From assembly GCF_022049065.2 (NCBI RefSeq), contig NZ_CP095743.1, positions 635,001 through 699,000 on the forward strand: a stretch of 64,000 nt of DNA, in the 5' to 3' direction. Every line of letters begins with the position of its first letter. The stretch's first letter is position 1. Position numbers and translations under genes: made by a program. The stretch is from Niallia sp. Man26 (GTDB lineage: Bacteria > Bacillota > Bacilli > Bacillales > Cytobacillaceae). Positions 34,707 to 42,884 of the stretch are shown here, one piece after another. The notes under the pieces were generated by a model. That model searched no databases, was not told the origin of the DNA, and saw nothing but the letters and a program-made list of their open reading frames with translations.

Positions 34707-35618
34707 ATGGGGAATATTTGGGCTCCTGAGGTTGTGGTTGAAAAAGAGCTGGCAATGGCTTTAATTAATAAACAGTTTCCTGAGTTATCTATCCAAAGCA
34801 TTAAGGAAATAGGTGAAGGCTTCGACAATACGATATATGCAGTGAATGACATATATGTCTTTCGATTTCCACGCAGGGAAATCGCGGGAGAGCTAATGGA
34901 AACAGAGGCTGTCCTGCTGCCAAAAATACAGCAATTATTGCCGATAAAAATACCAGTGCCGGTTTTTTTCGGACAAAAGTCGCAAGACTACAGATGGTCC
35001 TTCTTAGGTTACAGCTATCTTGAGGGCAAAATGCCGCATAAATTAACACAGGAAAACCGAACTAAGCTCATCGGGCCACTAGCAGCGTTTTTAAAGGCAC
35101 TACATTCTATTTCTATCAAGGATTTAAAGGGAGTGCCAGTTCCATATGATAAACTGGGCCGTCTGGACATAGGGAAACGGAAAGCTGGAATGATGGAAAA
35201 ACTCGAGGCTTTGTGTCTGCTTGATAACAGTCAAGTTTTTGAAAAGGCGAGAGACTATTGCCAAGGAATAGAGCATATTGAAGTCCCATGTGAGCATGTG
35301 CTAGTGCATGGTGATCTACATTTAGGTAATATGCTTGTAAACGAAGGTAAGGAGCTGACAGCCATTATCGATTGGGGCGATGTCCATATTGGCCACAGGG
35401 CAGTTGACTTAGCGATTGTTTACAGTCTTATACCAGCAGAAGAAAGGGAGGCTTTTTATGCTGTCTATGGCAAAACAGACAGTGTCACATTGGAGCTTGC
35501 CAGATTTAAGGCTGTGTATACACTTGTGTTACTGCTCGCATATGCTTTAGATAAGAAGGAACTATTATTATATGAAGAAGCAAAAACAAGCCTTGCTATC
35601 GCATTGAGCTCATCCTAA
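34707..35618 (+). CDS. Aminoglycoside phosphotransferase-fold (APH) kinase
   Basis: 303 residues. The APH/choline-kinase fold is shown by GEGFDNTIYAVND (nucleotide loop), VHGDLHLGNMLV (catalytic loop, Asp) and IIDWGDVHIGHRAVDLA (metal-binding Asp). The family includes macrolide and aminoglycoside kinases as well as metabolic kinases; HxGDLHxGN with IDWxD is shared by all. No resistance context is present, so the substrate is open. GAGGTGA precedes the ATG. Confidence 0.8.
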   Translation: MGNIWAPEVVVEKELAMALINKQFPELSIQSIKEIGEGFDNTIYAVNDIYVFRFPRREIAGELMETEAVLLPKIQQLLPIKIPVPVFFGQKSQDYRWSFLGYSYLEGKMPHKLTQENRTKLIGPLAAFLKALHSISIKDLKGVPVPYDKLGRLDIGKRKAGMMEKLEALCLLDNSQVFEKARDYCQGIEHIEVPCEHVLVHGDLHLGNMLVNEGKELTAIIDWGDVHIGHRAVDLAIVYSLIPAEEREAFYAVYGKTDSVTLELARFKAVYTLVLLLAYALDKKELLLYEEAKTSLAIALSSS

Positions 35619-35631
35619 AACCTTGCCTTAT

Positions 35632-35661
35632 TTGACTGGTAACGCAGAAATATTATATAAT
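35632..35661 (+). promoter_or_regulatory. Sigma-A promoter of the riboswitch transcript
   Basis: TTGACT (35632-35637), 18-bp spacer, TATAAT (35656-35661), about 35 bp before the aptamer. Confidence 0.6.
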
Positions 35662-35694
35662 TAAGCTAATAATTGAATGAAAGTAACCTTTTGT

Positions 35695-35818
35695 CAAAAG
35701 GGGAGTAACTGTACAATAAAGTCGTCAATACAGGTCAGCAGACCTCGGCTTTATTGGCAACATATGTTGTTTGTGAGACCTTTGCCATTTATTTGGTGAG
35801 GTCTTTTTGCTGTGCCTT
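35695..35818 (+). promoter_or_regulatory. yybP-ykoY (Mn2+) riboswitch with terminator
   Basis: The 5' element AAAAGGGGAGTA, the internal GTCGTCAATACAGGTC and CTCGGCTTTATTGGCAACA, and the 3' element TTGTGAGACCTTTGCC match the conserved strands of the yybP-ykoY aptamer, which binds manganese. The P1 3' strand GAGACCTTTGCC is also one arm of a terminator (AGACCTTTGCCA / TGGTGAGGTCT, then TTTTT at 35813-35817). So ligand binding would free the downstream genes, the usual ON logic. Confidence 0.85.
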
Positions 35819-35866
35819 TTTAACTGCTCCAAACAAAACGATGGTTAGGGAAGGAGGCGGGTCTGC

Positions 35867-35986
35867 ATGTCGACGCTAAAAAAACTTATGAAAAATTATC
35901 TCCAAAAAGAAGGAGTGAAAATTCTTAAGAAAAAAGGCTTACCTTTGTTAAAGAAAGAATGGGAAAAAAGAAAAGGAAAAAAATAA
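35867..35986 (+). CDS. 39-residue lysine-rich peptide
   Basis: ATG 35867 with GGAAGGAGG upstream; 39 codons ending TAA 35986. About a third of the residues are Lys or Arg, with leucines spaced as in an amphipathic helix (LKKLMKNYL, then VKILKKKGLPLLKKEW). It is the first gene after the manganese riboswitch. Its stop overlaps the ribosome site of the lipoprotein gene, implying coupled translation. No family recognised. Confidence 0.6.
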   Translation: MSTLKKLMKNYLQKEGVKILKKKGLPLLKKEWEKRKGKK

Positions 35987-35998
35987 GGAGTGATTTTT

Positions 35999-36445
35999 AT
36001 GAAAAAATTATTGCTGGCTCTCCCGATCATGCTGTTGGTAGCAGCAGGATGCTCACCAGTGGAAGAGACGAAAAATACTATTAATTATGTTAATGAAGCA
36101 ACAGAGTATGCTAATGAAGCAGCGGCGTTCGCAGAAGACCTTCCGGCTAAGGCGCAGGAAGCAGTTACAAATCCGGAAACAGTTGAACAGCTGGAAAGCA
36201 CATTAACTGATTTTGAAAAACAAATCAGTGAGTTCAATCAAGTGGAAGTGCCGCAAGTGATGGAAGATTTGCATGGACAAATTAGTGAGCAAAATGAAAA
36301 AATCCAAACTCAAATTGAAGAATATACAAAAGCAATTGAAGATGGTACCTTCCAGCCAGAATTCCTTCAGAATAGCGAGTTGCTAAACTCGCTGCAGGAT
36401 ATACAAAATATTTATGAAAATATCCAAAAGCTTGGTAATGAATAA
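35999..36445 (+). CDS. DUF6376-like lipoprotein under Mn2+ riboswitch
   Basis: 148 residues from ATG 35999 (AAGGAG at 35985). A lipobox LVAAGC ends the signal peptide at about residue 18, giving lipidation on the Cys. The mature part is alpha-helical: INYVNEATEYANEAAAFAEDLPAKAQEAV, then long Gln/Glu-rich helices. This matches the DUF6376 lipoproteins of Bacillaceae. Given the riboswitch, it may correspond to B. subtilis YybP; I could not align them here. A role in manganese homeostasis at the membrane is inferred. Confidence 0.75.
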   Translation: MKKLLLALPIMLLVAAGCSPVEETKNTINYVNEATEYANEAAAFAEDLPAKAQEAVTNPETVEQLESTLTDFEKQISEFNQVEVPQVMEDLHGQISEQNEKIQTQIEEYTKAIEDGTFQPEFLQNSELLNSLQDIQNIYENIQKLGNE

Positions 36446-36450
36446 AATGA

Positions 36451-36490
36451 AAGAGGTGCAGTCGAGCGACTGCACCTCTTCTTCTTTTTT
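36451..36490. terminator. Intrinsic terminator
   Basis: A 14-bp perfect stem AAGAGGTGCAGTCG / CGACTGCACCTCTT with T run. Confidence 0.9.
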
Positions 36491-36552
36491 GTTAGAGAGA
36501 AAAGGATAAATATTTTGAGGGATAAAGAGGGAACTCCAACTTCTTCTGAGGG

Positions 36553-36936
36553 CTATTGTTTTTTTTCTTCCTGCATAAACGACCAAAAGCGGTATAGTTG
36601 GCCGGCCACTTTTGCTGGTTCTTCCTGAAGTGCTTTATGGAGGGCAGGGTGTCTTTGAATGGCGGTAATTATATTATAATCTTCTACAGCTACTGCCAAG
36701 CGGTTATCGCTGCCGTATCGCGAAGCTGTTTCCATAACGGCAGATCTTCCTAGAAGGTAATCTGTGCTGACATCAAAAAAATCAGCGAGTTTTTGGAGTG
36801 TCTCTGTGTCTGGTTTGCGATTGCCGGTCTCGTATCCAGAAATGGACACTTTTGTCACGTTCATTGCATCCCCTAAAGTTTGCTGTGATATATTAGCCGA
36901 TTTTCTTAAAGCTCTTAATCTTTCAGAAAAACTCAA
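36553..36936 (-). CDS. XRE-family transcriptional repressor
   Basis: 127 residues. The N-terminal HTH (5-62) reads LRALRKSANISQQTLGDAMNVTKVSISGYETGNRKPDTETLQKLADFFDVSTDYLLG, a textbook lambda-repressor-type domain of the phage CI/Xre kind. The C-terminal 60 residues are helical and likely dimerise. It is divergent from a second small HTH gene, and the shared region holds three GTTAAC-centred sites. No phage genes adjoin, so it is probably a chromosomal regulator. Confidence 0.85.
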   Translation of the reverse strand: MSFSERLRALRKSANISQQTLGDAMNVTKVSISGYETGNRKPDTETLQKLADFFDVSTDYLLGRSAVMETASRYGSDNRLAVAVEDYNIITAIQRHPALHKALQEEPAKVAGQLYRFWSFMQEEKKQ

Positions 36937-36968
36937 ATTATTCTCCCCTCCATTTCCATATGATGGTT

Positions 36969-37066
36969 CTATTATAAGTTAACTTATTGCTAACAGTAAA
37001 TGTTCAAAAATAAGTTAACTAAAAAGATAGTAAAAGATTGAAGTTAACCTTAGGTTTACGTATAAT
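36969..37066. promoter_or_regulatory. Divergent promoters with three AAGTTAAC operator sites
   Basis: AAGTTAACTT (36976-36985), AAGTTAACTA (37012-37021) and AAGTTAACCT (37041-37050) share an AAGTTAAC core. The rightward promoter is TTGAAG (37038-37043), 17 bp, TATAAT (37061-37066), and the third site overlaps its -35. The first site lies between the boxes of the leftward promoter, whose -10 is on the complement at 36971-36976. Confidence 0.6.
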
Positions 37067-37109
37067 AGAGATAAAGATAACGGTTTCGACTAAGAAAGAG
37101 GTGAGAGGG

Positions 37110-37337
37110 TTGACTAGACTTAAATTGCGGTATGTTAGAAAGGAGCATGGCTATACTTATCAGCAAATGGCCAGCAAACTAGGCATCACGAAGTCCTACT
37201 ATTGGCAAATAGAGAATGGCAAAAGAGGTTTATCGTATGAGAATGCGATAAGAATAGCTAAAATATTTCATAGAAAACCAGATGACATATTTCTTCCAGA
37301 GAACAATCATGTAAGCCGTCTAGCAAGTGATGACTAA
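37110..37337 (+). CDS. Small XRE-family HTH protein
   Basis: 75 residues from TTG 37110 with GAGGTGAG upstream. It is almost wholly one helix-turn-helix domain: LRYVRKEHGYTYQQMASKLGITKSYYWQIENGKRGLSYENAIRIAKIF, then KPDDIFLPEN. The short Cro-like size and divergent XRE partner recall a CI/Cro switch. Targets are unknown beyond the likely shared operators. Confidence 0.8.
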   Translation: MTRLKLRYVRKEHGYTYQQMASKLGITKSYYWQIENGKRGLSYENAIRIAKIFHRKPDDIFLPENNHVSRLASDD

Positions 37338-37572
37338 AGCTTATGACAGGTTAGTAGACTTTCTTTGGTGGAAATATGTTTTTTTTTTATTTATCGAGCT
37401 CGTTTATTTTATTATTGCATGAATCTGTGCATTTTTGAACCATTTACTTGCATAATATCATCATTAAATAGCCACCTTTCCTCTTCTTATCACAATTTTC
37501 CGAATGGGATTGATTTTCTCTCTTTACTGTGTAAAAGTATAGAGTATAAATAGAGGAGGACGGTTCGTAAAC

Positions 37573-38385
37573 ATGAATAATAAGAAGATTAGTTTCATTG
37601 GCAGCGGCAAAATGGCGCAGGCTATTTTTGGCGGTATGCTAAAGTCAGGATTTACAAGACATGAGGATTTAATTGCAAGTGCAAAAACGGCTGCTACGTC
37701 GGAAATGATATCTAAACAATATGAGATCAAAACAACAATTGATAATAAGATTGCAGCATCGTATGGAGATATTGTCGTTCTTGCGGTGAAGCCATATTTA
37801 TATACAGAGGTATTACAGGAAATCAAGGAATCTATACAGGAGAATGCTATCATCGTGACGATTGCAGCTGGTGTTGATCTTGCTTATATGGAAGAGCAAT
37901 TATCAAGTGAAAGCAAGATTATTAGAACAATGCCAAACACACCATCTCTTGTAGGAGAAGGAATGAGTGTTGTTTGCCCGAATGGCAATGTCACGGAAGA
38001 AGAAGTACAGTATATTGTTGACTTGTTCTCTTCCTTCGGCAAGGTAGAGGTAATGGAGGAGCGCTTGATGGATGCTATTCCAGCTATTAGCGGTTCATCG
38101 CCAGCATATGCCTTCCTTTTTATTGAAGCATTGGCAGACGGCGGTGTCAGAAGCGGAATTCCGCGAGATACATCCTACAAGCTCGCGGCCCAGGCTTTAT
38201 TAGGGGCTGCAAAAATGGTGCTGGAAACAGGCAAGCATCCTGGCATCTTGAAAGATGAGGTATGCACACCTGGGGGAACAACCATTGAAGCGATAGCTAC
38301 GCTAGAGCAAATGCAGTTCAGGGGAGCAGTTATGGCTGCAATGGACAGATGCACCGAAAAAAATAAAGAATTGCAGAAAAAATAA
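37573..38385 (+). CDS. proC: Pyrroline-5-carboxylate reductase
   Basis: 270 residues. It reduces pyrroline-5-carboxylate to proline with NAD(P)H. Visible are the Rossmann start ISFIGSGKMAQAIFGG, VVLAVKPYLY, IIRTMPNTPSLVGEGMSVV, AISGSSPAYAFLFIEALADGGVRSGI and the C-terminal signature DEVCTPGGTTIEAI. GAGGAGGA lies upstream of the ATG. Bacillus has several ProC paralogues (proI, proH, proG), and which one this is cannot be settled here. Confidence 0.92.
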   Translation: MNNKKISFIGSGKMAQAIFGGMLKSGFTRHEDLIASAKTAATSEMISKQYEIKTTIDNKIAASYGDIVVLAVKPYLYTEVLQEIKESIQENAIIVTIAAGVDLAYMEEQLSSESKIIRTMPNTPSLVGEGMSVVCPNGNVTEEEVQYIVDLFSSFGKVEVMEERLMDAIPAISGSSPAYAFLFIEALADGGVRSGIPRDTSYKLAAQALLGAAKMVLETGKHPGILKDEVCTPGGTTIEAIATLEQMQFRGAVMAAMDRCTEKNKELQKK

Positions 38386-38442
38386 ATGTCAGGTCGTTCG
38401 GAATAGGTAATATGTTGTTCTTCTGGACGAACATTTAATTAG

Positions 38443-38487
38443 AAATGCCAAGGTGGTGAGTCTTTACTAACTTCTTGGCATTTTTTC
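38443..38487 (+). terminator. Terminator of proC
   Basis: Stem AAATGCCAAG / CTTGGCATTT with T run, 58 bp after the proC stop. Confidence 0.8.
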
Positions 38488-38534
38488 GTATAAAAAATAG
38501 GTCATTATTCCTTAATATTTTCCATATTTCAGCC

Positions 38535-38563
38535 TTTAAAGTTAGAATCTCATTCTGTATAAT
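38535..38563 (+). promoter_or_regulatory. Putative promoter of the exopolysaccharide/c-di-GMP operon
   Basis: TTTAAA (38535-38540), 17-bp spacer, TATAAT (38558-38563). The -10 is perfect and the -35 weak, so an activator may be needed. It would give a leader of about 230 nt. Confidence 0.5.
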
Positions 38564-38640
38564 AAACATTAATCATTATCAACAATACCAATATTACTAG
38601 CTTATTTATGAACATAATAGACCATTTGGACCGCGAAGAA

Positions 38641-38724
38641 AAACAGCTTTTATTTGGGCACTTAAGCTGTTTGGAGCGATTAGTGCAACCGGCCTTTATT
38701 CATGAGTTGGGCTGGTTTTTTTTT
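38641..38724 (+). promoter_or_regulatory. Structured leader with terminator upstream of the GGDEF operon
   Basis: Hairpin 1 is AAACAGCTT / AAGCTGTTT (38641-38672). A terminator hairpin CAACCGGCC / GGGCTGGTT (38686-38717) follows, with nine T residues. proC already has its own terminator, so this one has no gene to end and probably controls read-through into the operon. The conserved bases of the c-di-GMP riboswitches are not clearly present. Confidence 0.6.
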
Positions 38725-38799
38725 GCTTTTGAGGGGAAAGCTAACCAGATAAAAATATAGAGATAACAGGAGAATGCGTAAGGGAATATTTTTAAAGAG

Positions 38800-40419
38800 G
38801 TGTGGATTTTTGATAAATACAAAGGAATATTACTTAAGAAAATGAAGGATCAGCTTACAAGCTGGTTTGATAATAACGAGATAACATTGATTGAAAACAG
38901 AGATGTATACAGGTTTTTGCATTCAATCAAAGGGACGTCTGGCACGTTGGAGCTTGATATGCTTTACGGTATTGCTTCAGAGCTGTTGGCAAAGGTAGAG
39001 AATAGAAAAGACTCATGGTCCATTCAGGAACTAAGGGATTTCTTGAGCGGGCTGATGGAAATCAGTTATGAATATGAGCATTTCCATGAAGAAATTGGCA
39101 AGCCTCCTGCTTTACGTGAAGGGGACGCACCGCTTATTCAAATTATTGATGATGATATTTCTTTGCTTATTTTCCTGAAGGATAAGCTCGAAAGCAAGGG
39201 CTGGATGGTTATTGCAAACACGACAGCGGATAAGGCAATTGAGCAGTATTATAATATGCATCCTGATTGCATCATCATTGATATCAACCTTCAGGATCAA
39301 TCTGGTTACGATGTGCTCAGTGTTATCCAAAATCATACAAACCGGGCATTTATTCCGAAAATTATGTGCAGCATTAAAACAGACAGAGACTCAAGAATTG
39401 AAGCATATAGAAATGGCGCAGATGATTTCATGGAGAAACCGATTGATGTGGAAGAATTTTTAATTCGTGTGGAACGCCATCTCGAAAGGAAAAAGATATT
39501 TGATCAATCGGTTTTGATAGACGAATTAACCCAAGTTTATAACCGCAAATTTCTTAAAGATTCGTACAATCGTTTTATCAGTGATATGGGAAGGCTGAAT
39601 GCAAATGGAACAATCGCTGTGATTGATATCGATTATTTTAAACGAGTTAATGATACATACGGGCATATTGTCGGTGACAAGGTGCTGATGGAGTTCGCTC
39701 AATTTCTGAAAAAGAGTATTAGAAGTACAGATACACTGTTCCGTTATGGCGGGGAGGAATTTGTTATTCTGTTCCAGAGAGCGACAGAGACGGAAATAAA
39801 AGACGTATTGGAGCGCATGCTTGATAAGTTCTCACAAGTTGAATTTACAGACGGAGAGAAAACCTTTAGTCTCACATTTTCAGCAGGAGTGTATCGAATT
39901 GAAAATACAGAGATTGGTTTGCAGGCAGCAATAAAAACAGCAGATGAAGCTTTATATTTGGCTAAGGAGAATGGCAGGGCGAGGGTTGAAACAGCTAATA
40001 AACGCATTATTTCAAAAGCAACAAAGCTTTTGAATGTATCCATTGTTGATGATGATACACTGATTCGCTCCATCTTAATTAATATTTTCAGTTCTTTGGA
40101 GCTTGATAATATTACCCTTGATGTAAAAGCCTATGAAGATGGGATGCAATTCCTTGATTCTGACAGGCTCGCACAAAACGGCATTCATTTCCTAGTTCTT
40201 GACGGCATCATGCCAGTCATGGATGGTCTGGAGATACTGCAAATCGTGAAAAAATCTCAGTACCGTAACAATGTTAATGTGCTTATGCTGACAGGCAGAA
40301 AGAGTGAAAATGATATTGCGGAAGCATTGAAGCTGGGAGCGGATGATTATGTAACAAAGCCTTTCAGTCTGACAGAACTTCAGGCAAGGATTGTCCGCCT
40401 CATTAAAAGGATGGTTTAA
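38800..40419 (+). CDS. HPt-REC-GGDEF-REC diguanylate cyclase
   Basis: 539 residues. Domain order: HPt (10-95, phospho-acceptor His41 in LHSIKGTSG), REC1 (112-225, Asp161, lysine in EKP), GGDEF (232-400) and REC2 (412-535, Asp468). The active site is intact (GGEEF at 317-321) and the product-inhibition I-site RSTD sits just upstream, so it should make c-di-GMP. It is soluble. The start is uncertain: GTG 38800 abuts the AAAGAGG site, and ATG 38842 would trim the start of HPt. It heads the operon and has both the HPt and receiver partners for the kinase at the operon end. Confidence 0.88.
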   Translation: MWIFDKYKGILLKKMKDQLTSWFDNNEITLIENRDVYRFLHSIKGTSGTLELDMLYGIASELLAKVENRKDSWSIQELRDFLSGLMEISYEYEHFHEEIGKPPALREGDAPLIQIIDDDISLLIFLKDKLESKGWMVIANTTADKAIEQYYNMHPDCIIIDINLQDQSGYDVLSVIQNHTNRAFIPKIMCSIKTDRDSRIEAYRNGADDFMEKPIDVEEFLIRVERHLERKKIFDQSVLIDELTQVYNRKFLKDSYNRFISDMGRLNANGTIAVIDIDYFKRVNDTYGHIVGDKVLMEFAQFLKKSIRSTDTLFRYGGEEFVILFQRATETEIKDVLERMLDKFSQVEFTDGEKTFSLTFSAGVYRIENTEIGLQAAIKTADEALYLAKENGRARVETANKRIISKATKLLNVSIVDDDTLIRSILINIFSSLELDNITLDVKAYEDGMQFLDSDRLAQNGIHFLVLDGIMPVMDGLEILQIVKKSQYRNNVNVLMLTGRKSENDIAEALKLGADDYVTKPFSLTELQARIVRLIKRMV

Positions 40420-40420
40420 A

Positions 40421-41470
40421 GTGGCAAAGGAAATTATGTTATTAGTTGTTGTTGCAGTTGGTTCCATCAGTATTTTGCTAATCCTCCTTGCTTACTTAAT
40501 AGCAAGGAAGCTTCTTGAAAACAACAGGCGGCAGCAAATAAATGATTTAAAGGAAAAAATAGCCCAGGATGTCTTCCTGTTCTTACAGGACAGAAGCTAT
40601 GAGCTGTCCTTCTCTGCTGATTCAAACATAGAGAAGGAAGCACTTGAGGAGCTCCTTACAAAGTATTCAGACATACTCGAGGGAGATCAGGAAAGACAAA
40701 GCTTAAGAATTCTTGCAGCAGCTAATCTGACAGGTTATTACCGAAAAAATGTAAATGCAAGGAAATGGAGCACTCGTATGAACACACTGTATCATATTGA
40801 GAGCTTTCAGCTGGTGGAGCTGAAAGAGGAATTAATTAAGTTGGCTGAACAGGAAAAGAAGCGGTCGAAAGAGGAAAAAATCCAGATTTACCGCATCCTT
40901 GCTTCTTTTCAATATACCGATATTTTTATGCTGATTAATAAGCAGGAATACTTAGCAGAAAAGGATTATCGAAGCATATTAACAAGACTGGAAGCACCAA
41001 TTTTTGAAGAGATGATTGCCCGGTTTGATGAATGTGTGGAAGAGCTAAAACTGGCAATTCTCGATGTGATGGGTGTTAAAAAGGATTTGGAGCATATTAC
41101 TTTTTTAGAAAATGTTTTTCAAACCTATGAGGGAGAGCTGAGGCTGAGAAGCTTAAAAGCAATTTCGAACATAGGGATTGTTCCTAATATTGATAACTAT
41201 TTTCCTTTATGCCAATCAAGTGTGTGGCAGGAAAGAATGATGGCGGCAAGACTGCTTGGCTTTGCCAAACAAGAAACAGCCTTGAAGCTATTAAAGGAAC
41301 TGCTGCATGATCAGTCATGGTTTGTAAGATCTCAGGCGGCAGAATCAATTATGAAATATAAAGATGGTACAAAAGTGCTTGAAGAGGTGCTTCAGCATTC
41401 AAAAGATGCCTTTGCTCGGGATATGGCCTGGGAGTGGGTCAATAAAGGAATTTTAAAAGGAGCTAATTAA
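40421..41470 (+). CDS. Membrane-anchored HEAT-repeat protein
   Basis: 349 residues from GTG 40421 with AAAAGGATGG upstream. One N-terminal membrane span (5-27) precedes a long helical cytosolic region. HEAT-like repeats are seen at about 80-110 and 235-345 (LRLRSLKAISNIG, MMAARLLGFAKQETALKLLKELL, WFVRSQAAESIMKY). No enzymatic motif. It is one base-pair from the glycosyltransferase gene, so a scaffold for the polysaccharide synthase is likely; whether it senses c-di-GMP is unknown. Confidence 0.75.
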   Translation: MAKEIMLLVVVAVGSISILLILLAYLIARKLLENNRRQQINDLKEKIAQDVFLFLQDRSYELSFSADSNIEKEALEELLTKYSDILEGDQERQSLRILAAANLTGYYRKNVNARKWSTRMNTLYHIESFQLVELKEELIKLAEQEKKRSKEEKIQIYRILASFQYTDIFMLINKQEYLAEKDYRSILTRLEAPIFEEMIARFDECVEELKLAILDVMGVKKDLEHITFLENVFQTYEGELRLRSLKAISNIGIVPNIDNYFPLCQSSVWQERMMAARLLGFAKQETALKLLKELLHDQSWFVRSQAAESIMKYKDGTKVLEEVLQHSKDAFARDMAWEWVNKGILKGAN

Positions 41471-41471
41471 G

Positions 41472-42884
41472 TTGGTTTTAGAATGGTGGAAAAATGCGGT
41501 ATTGTTTTTTGGCGGTTTTATTTCTATATATATGATTATTATCATCACGTTTTACACAGCTATTCTTATCGTATCAATGATGCAGCTTAGACGAGAATAT
41601 CAGCTTAATAGAAAGCAGTCTTTTGAGGATATTGCTGACGGTCTGTATACAAAGCCTGTTTCGATAATTGTGCCTGCATATAATGAAGAAGCAGGAATTA
41701 TTCCGAGTGTCCGCTCCTTATTGAGCATTGATTATCCGCAATATGAAATCATTGTTGTAAATGATGGCTCTAAGGATCAAACTTTGCAAAAAATGATTGA
41801 GTATTATGATATGGAAGAGGTTCAAAAGGTAGTCCGCAAACAGGTGGAGACGAAGCCAATTAAGGCTATCTACCAGTCAAAGCTCTTGCCGAGACTATTT
41901 CTTATCGATAAAGATAATGGCGGAAAGGCTGATGCTTTAAATGTCGGCTTGAACTTTTCGAACTATCCTTATATATGCTCATTGGACGGAGATTCGGTTT
42001 TAGAAAGTGATGCTTTCCTGAAAGTTATGAAGCCGATTATGGACAGCAATGAGGAGGTAGTTGCTTCAGGAGGAAGCATCCGAATTGCAAATGGCTGTAA
42101 GATCAAGGACGGAAATATATTGGAGATCGGTTTATCGAACCATCCCCTTGTTATTATGCAGATTATTGAATATTTAAGAGCATTTTTAATGGGCCGCATT
42201 GGGCTTAGCAGGCATAACCTGCTGTTAATCATATCAGGTGCCTTTGGTGTATTTTCGAAGCAATGGGTGATTAAGGCTGGAGGTTACCAAACAAATACAG
42301 TAGGGGAGGATATGGAGCTTGTTGTCCGTATTCACCGAATTATAAAGGAGTCTAAGGTCAATAAAAGAATTGTCTATGTGCCTGATCCTGTCTGCTGGAC
42401 AGAGGTTCCAGAGGATATAAAGTTCCTGAGGAGACAGAGAAGAAGATGGCATAGGGGATTGTTTGAAAGCCTTTGGAATCATCGCAAGCTGACATTTAAT
42501 CCGAAGTATGGAAGCATCGGAATGATTTCCTTCCCTTATTTTTGGCTGATAGAGTTTTTAGGTCCAATCGTAGAAATATTAGGATATCTATATACAGTAA
42601 TCGCGATTTTCTTTGGCGGGATTTATTTGGAATTTGCGATTCTTATATTTTTGCTTTCTTGTATTTATGGATCGATTTTTTCAATGGCAGCAGTCTTGCT
42701 CGAGGAATGGAGTCTTCGCAAGTATCCAAAAGTGTCCCATTTATTGAAGCTGTTTTTCTTTTCCCTGACAGAATCTTTATGGTACAGGCCGATGACAGTA
42801 TTTTGGCGCTGTGAAGGGATTTGGCAGCTCATTAAAGGTGAAAAATCTTGGGGGGACATGAGTCGTAAAGGAGTATCTAAATGA
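41472..42884 (+). CDS. Membrane glycosyltransferase family 2 (polysaccharide synthase-like)
   Basis: 470 residues from TTG 41472 (AAAAGGAG upstream). One N-terminal span, a GT-A domain (about 55-330) and about three to four C-terminal spans follow the PgaC/BcsA/hyaluronan synthase plan. Catalytic landmarks are VVNDGSKDQT, CSLDGDSV, GEDMELVVRIHR (catalytic base region) and QRRRWHRG, the Q-x-x-RW motif of processive enzymes. It has no PilZ domain, so c-di-GMP control would need another protein. The stop overlaps the next start (ATGA). Confidence 0.88.
   Translation: MVLEWWKNAVLFFGGFISIYMIIIITFYTAILIVSMMQLRREYQLNRKQSFEDIADGLYTKPVSIIVPAYNEEAGIIPSVRSLLSIDYPQYEIIVVNDGSKDQTLQKMIEYYDMEEVQKVVRKQVETKPIKAIYQSKLLPRLFLIDKDNGGKADALNVGLNFSNYPYICSLDGDSVLESDAFLKVMKPIMDSNEEVVASGGSIRIANGCKIKDGNILEIGLSNHPLVIMQIIEYLRAFLMGRIGLSRHNLLLIISGAFGVFSKQWVIKAGGYQTNTVGEDMELVVRIHRIIKESKVNKRIVYVPDPVCWTEVPEDIKFLRRQRRRWHRGLFESLWNHRKLTFNPKYGSIGMISFPYFWLIEFLGPIVEILGYLYTVIAIFFGGIYLEFAILIFLLSCIYGSIFSMAAVLLEEWSLRKYPKVSHLLKLFFFSLTESLWYRPMTVFWRCEGIWQLIKGEKSWGDMSRKGVSK

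Noticed and set aside
38595..38724. c-di-GMP-I (GEMM) riboswitch in the operon leader
   Set aside because: The CCGGCC and a GNRA-like region tempted this call, but the conserved GGCAAA and GCAAAG core strands are not clearly present, so only a structured leader is reported.
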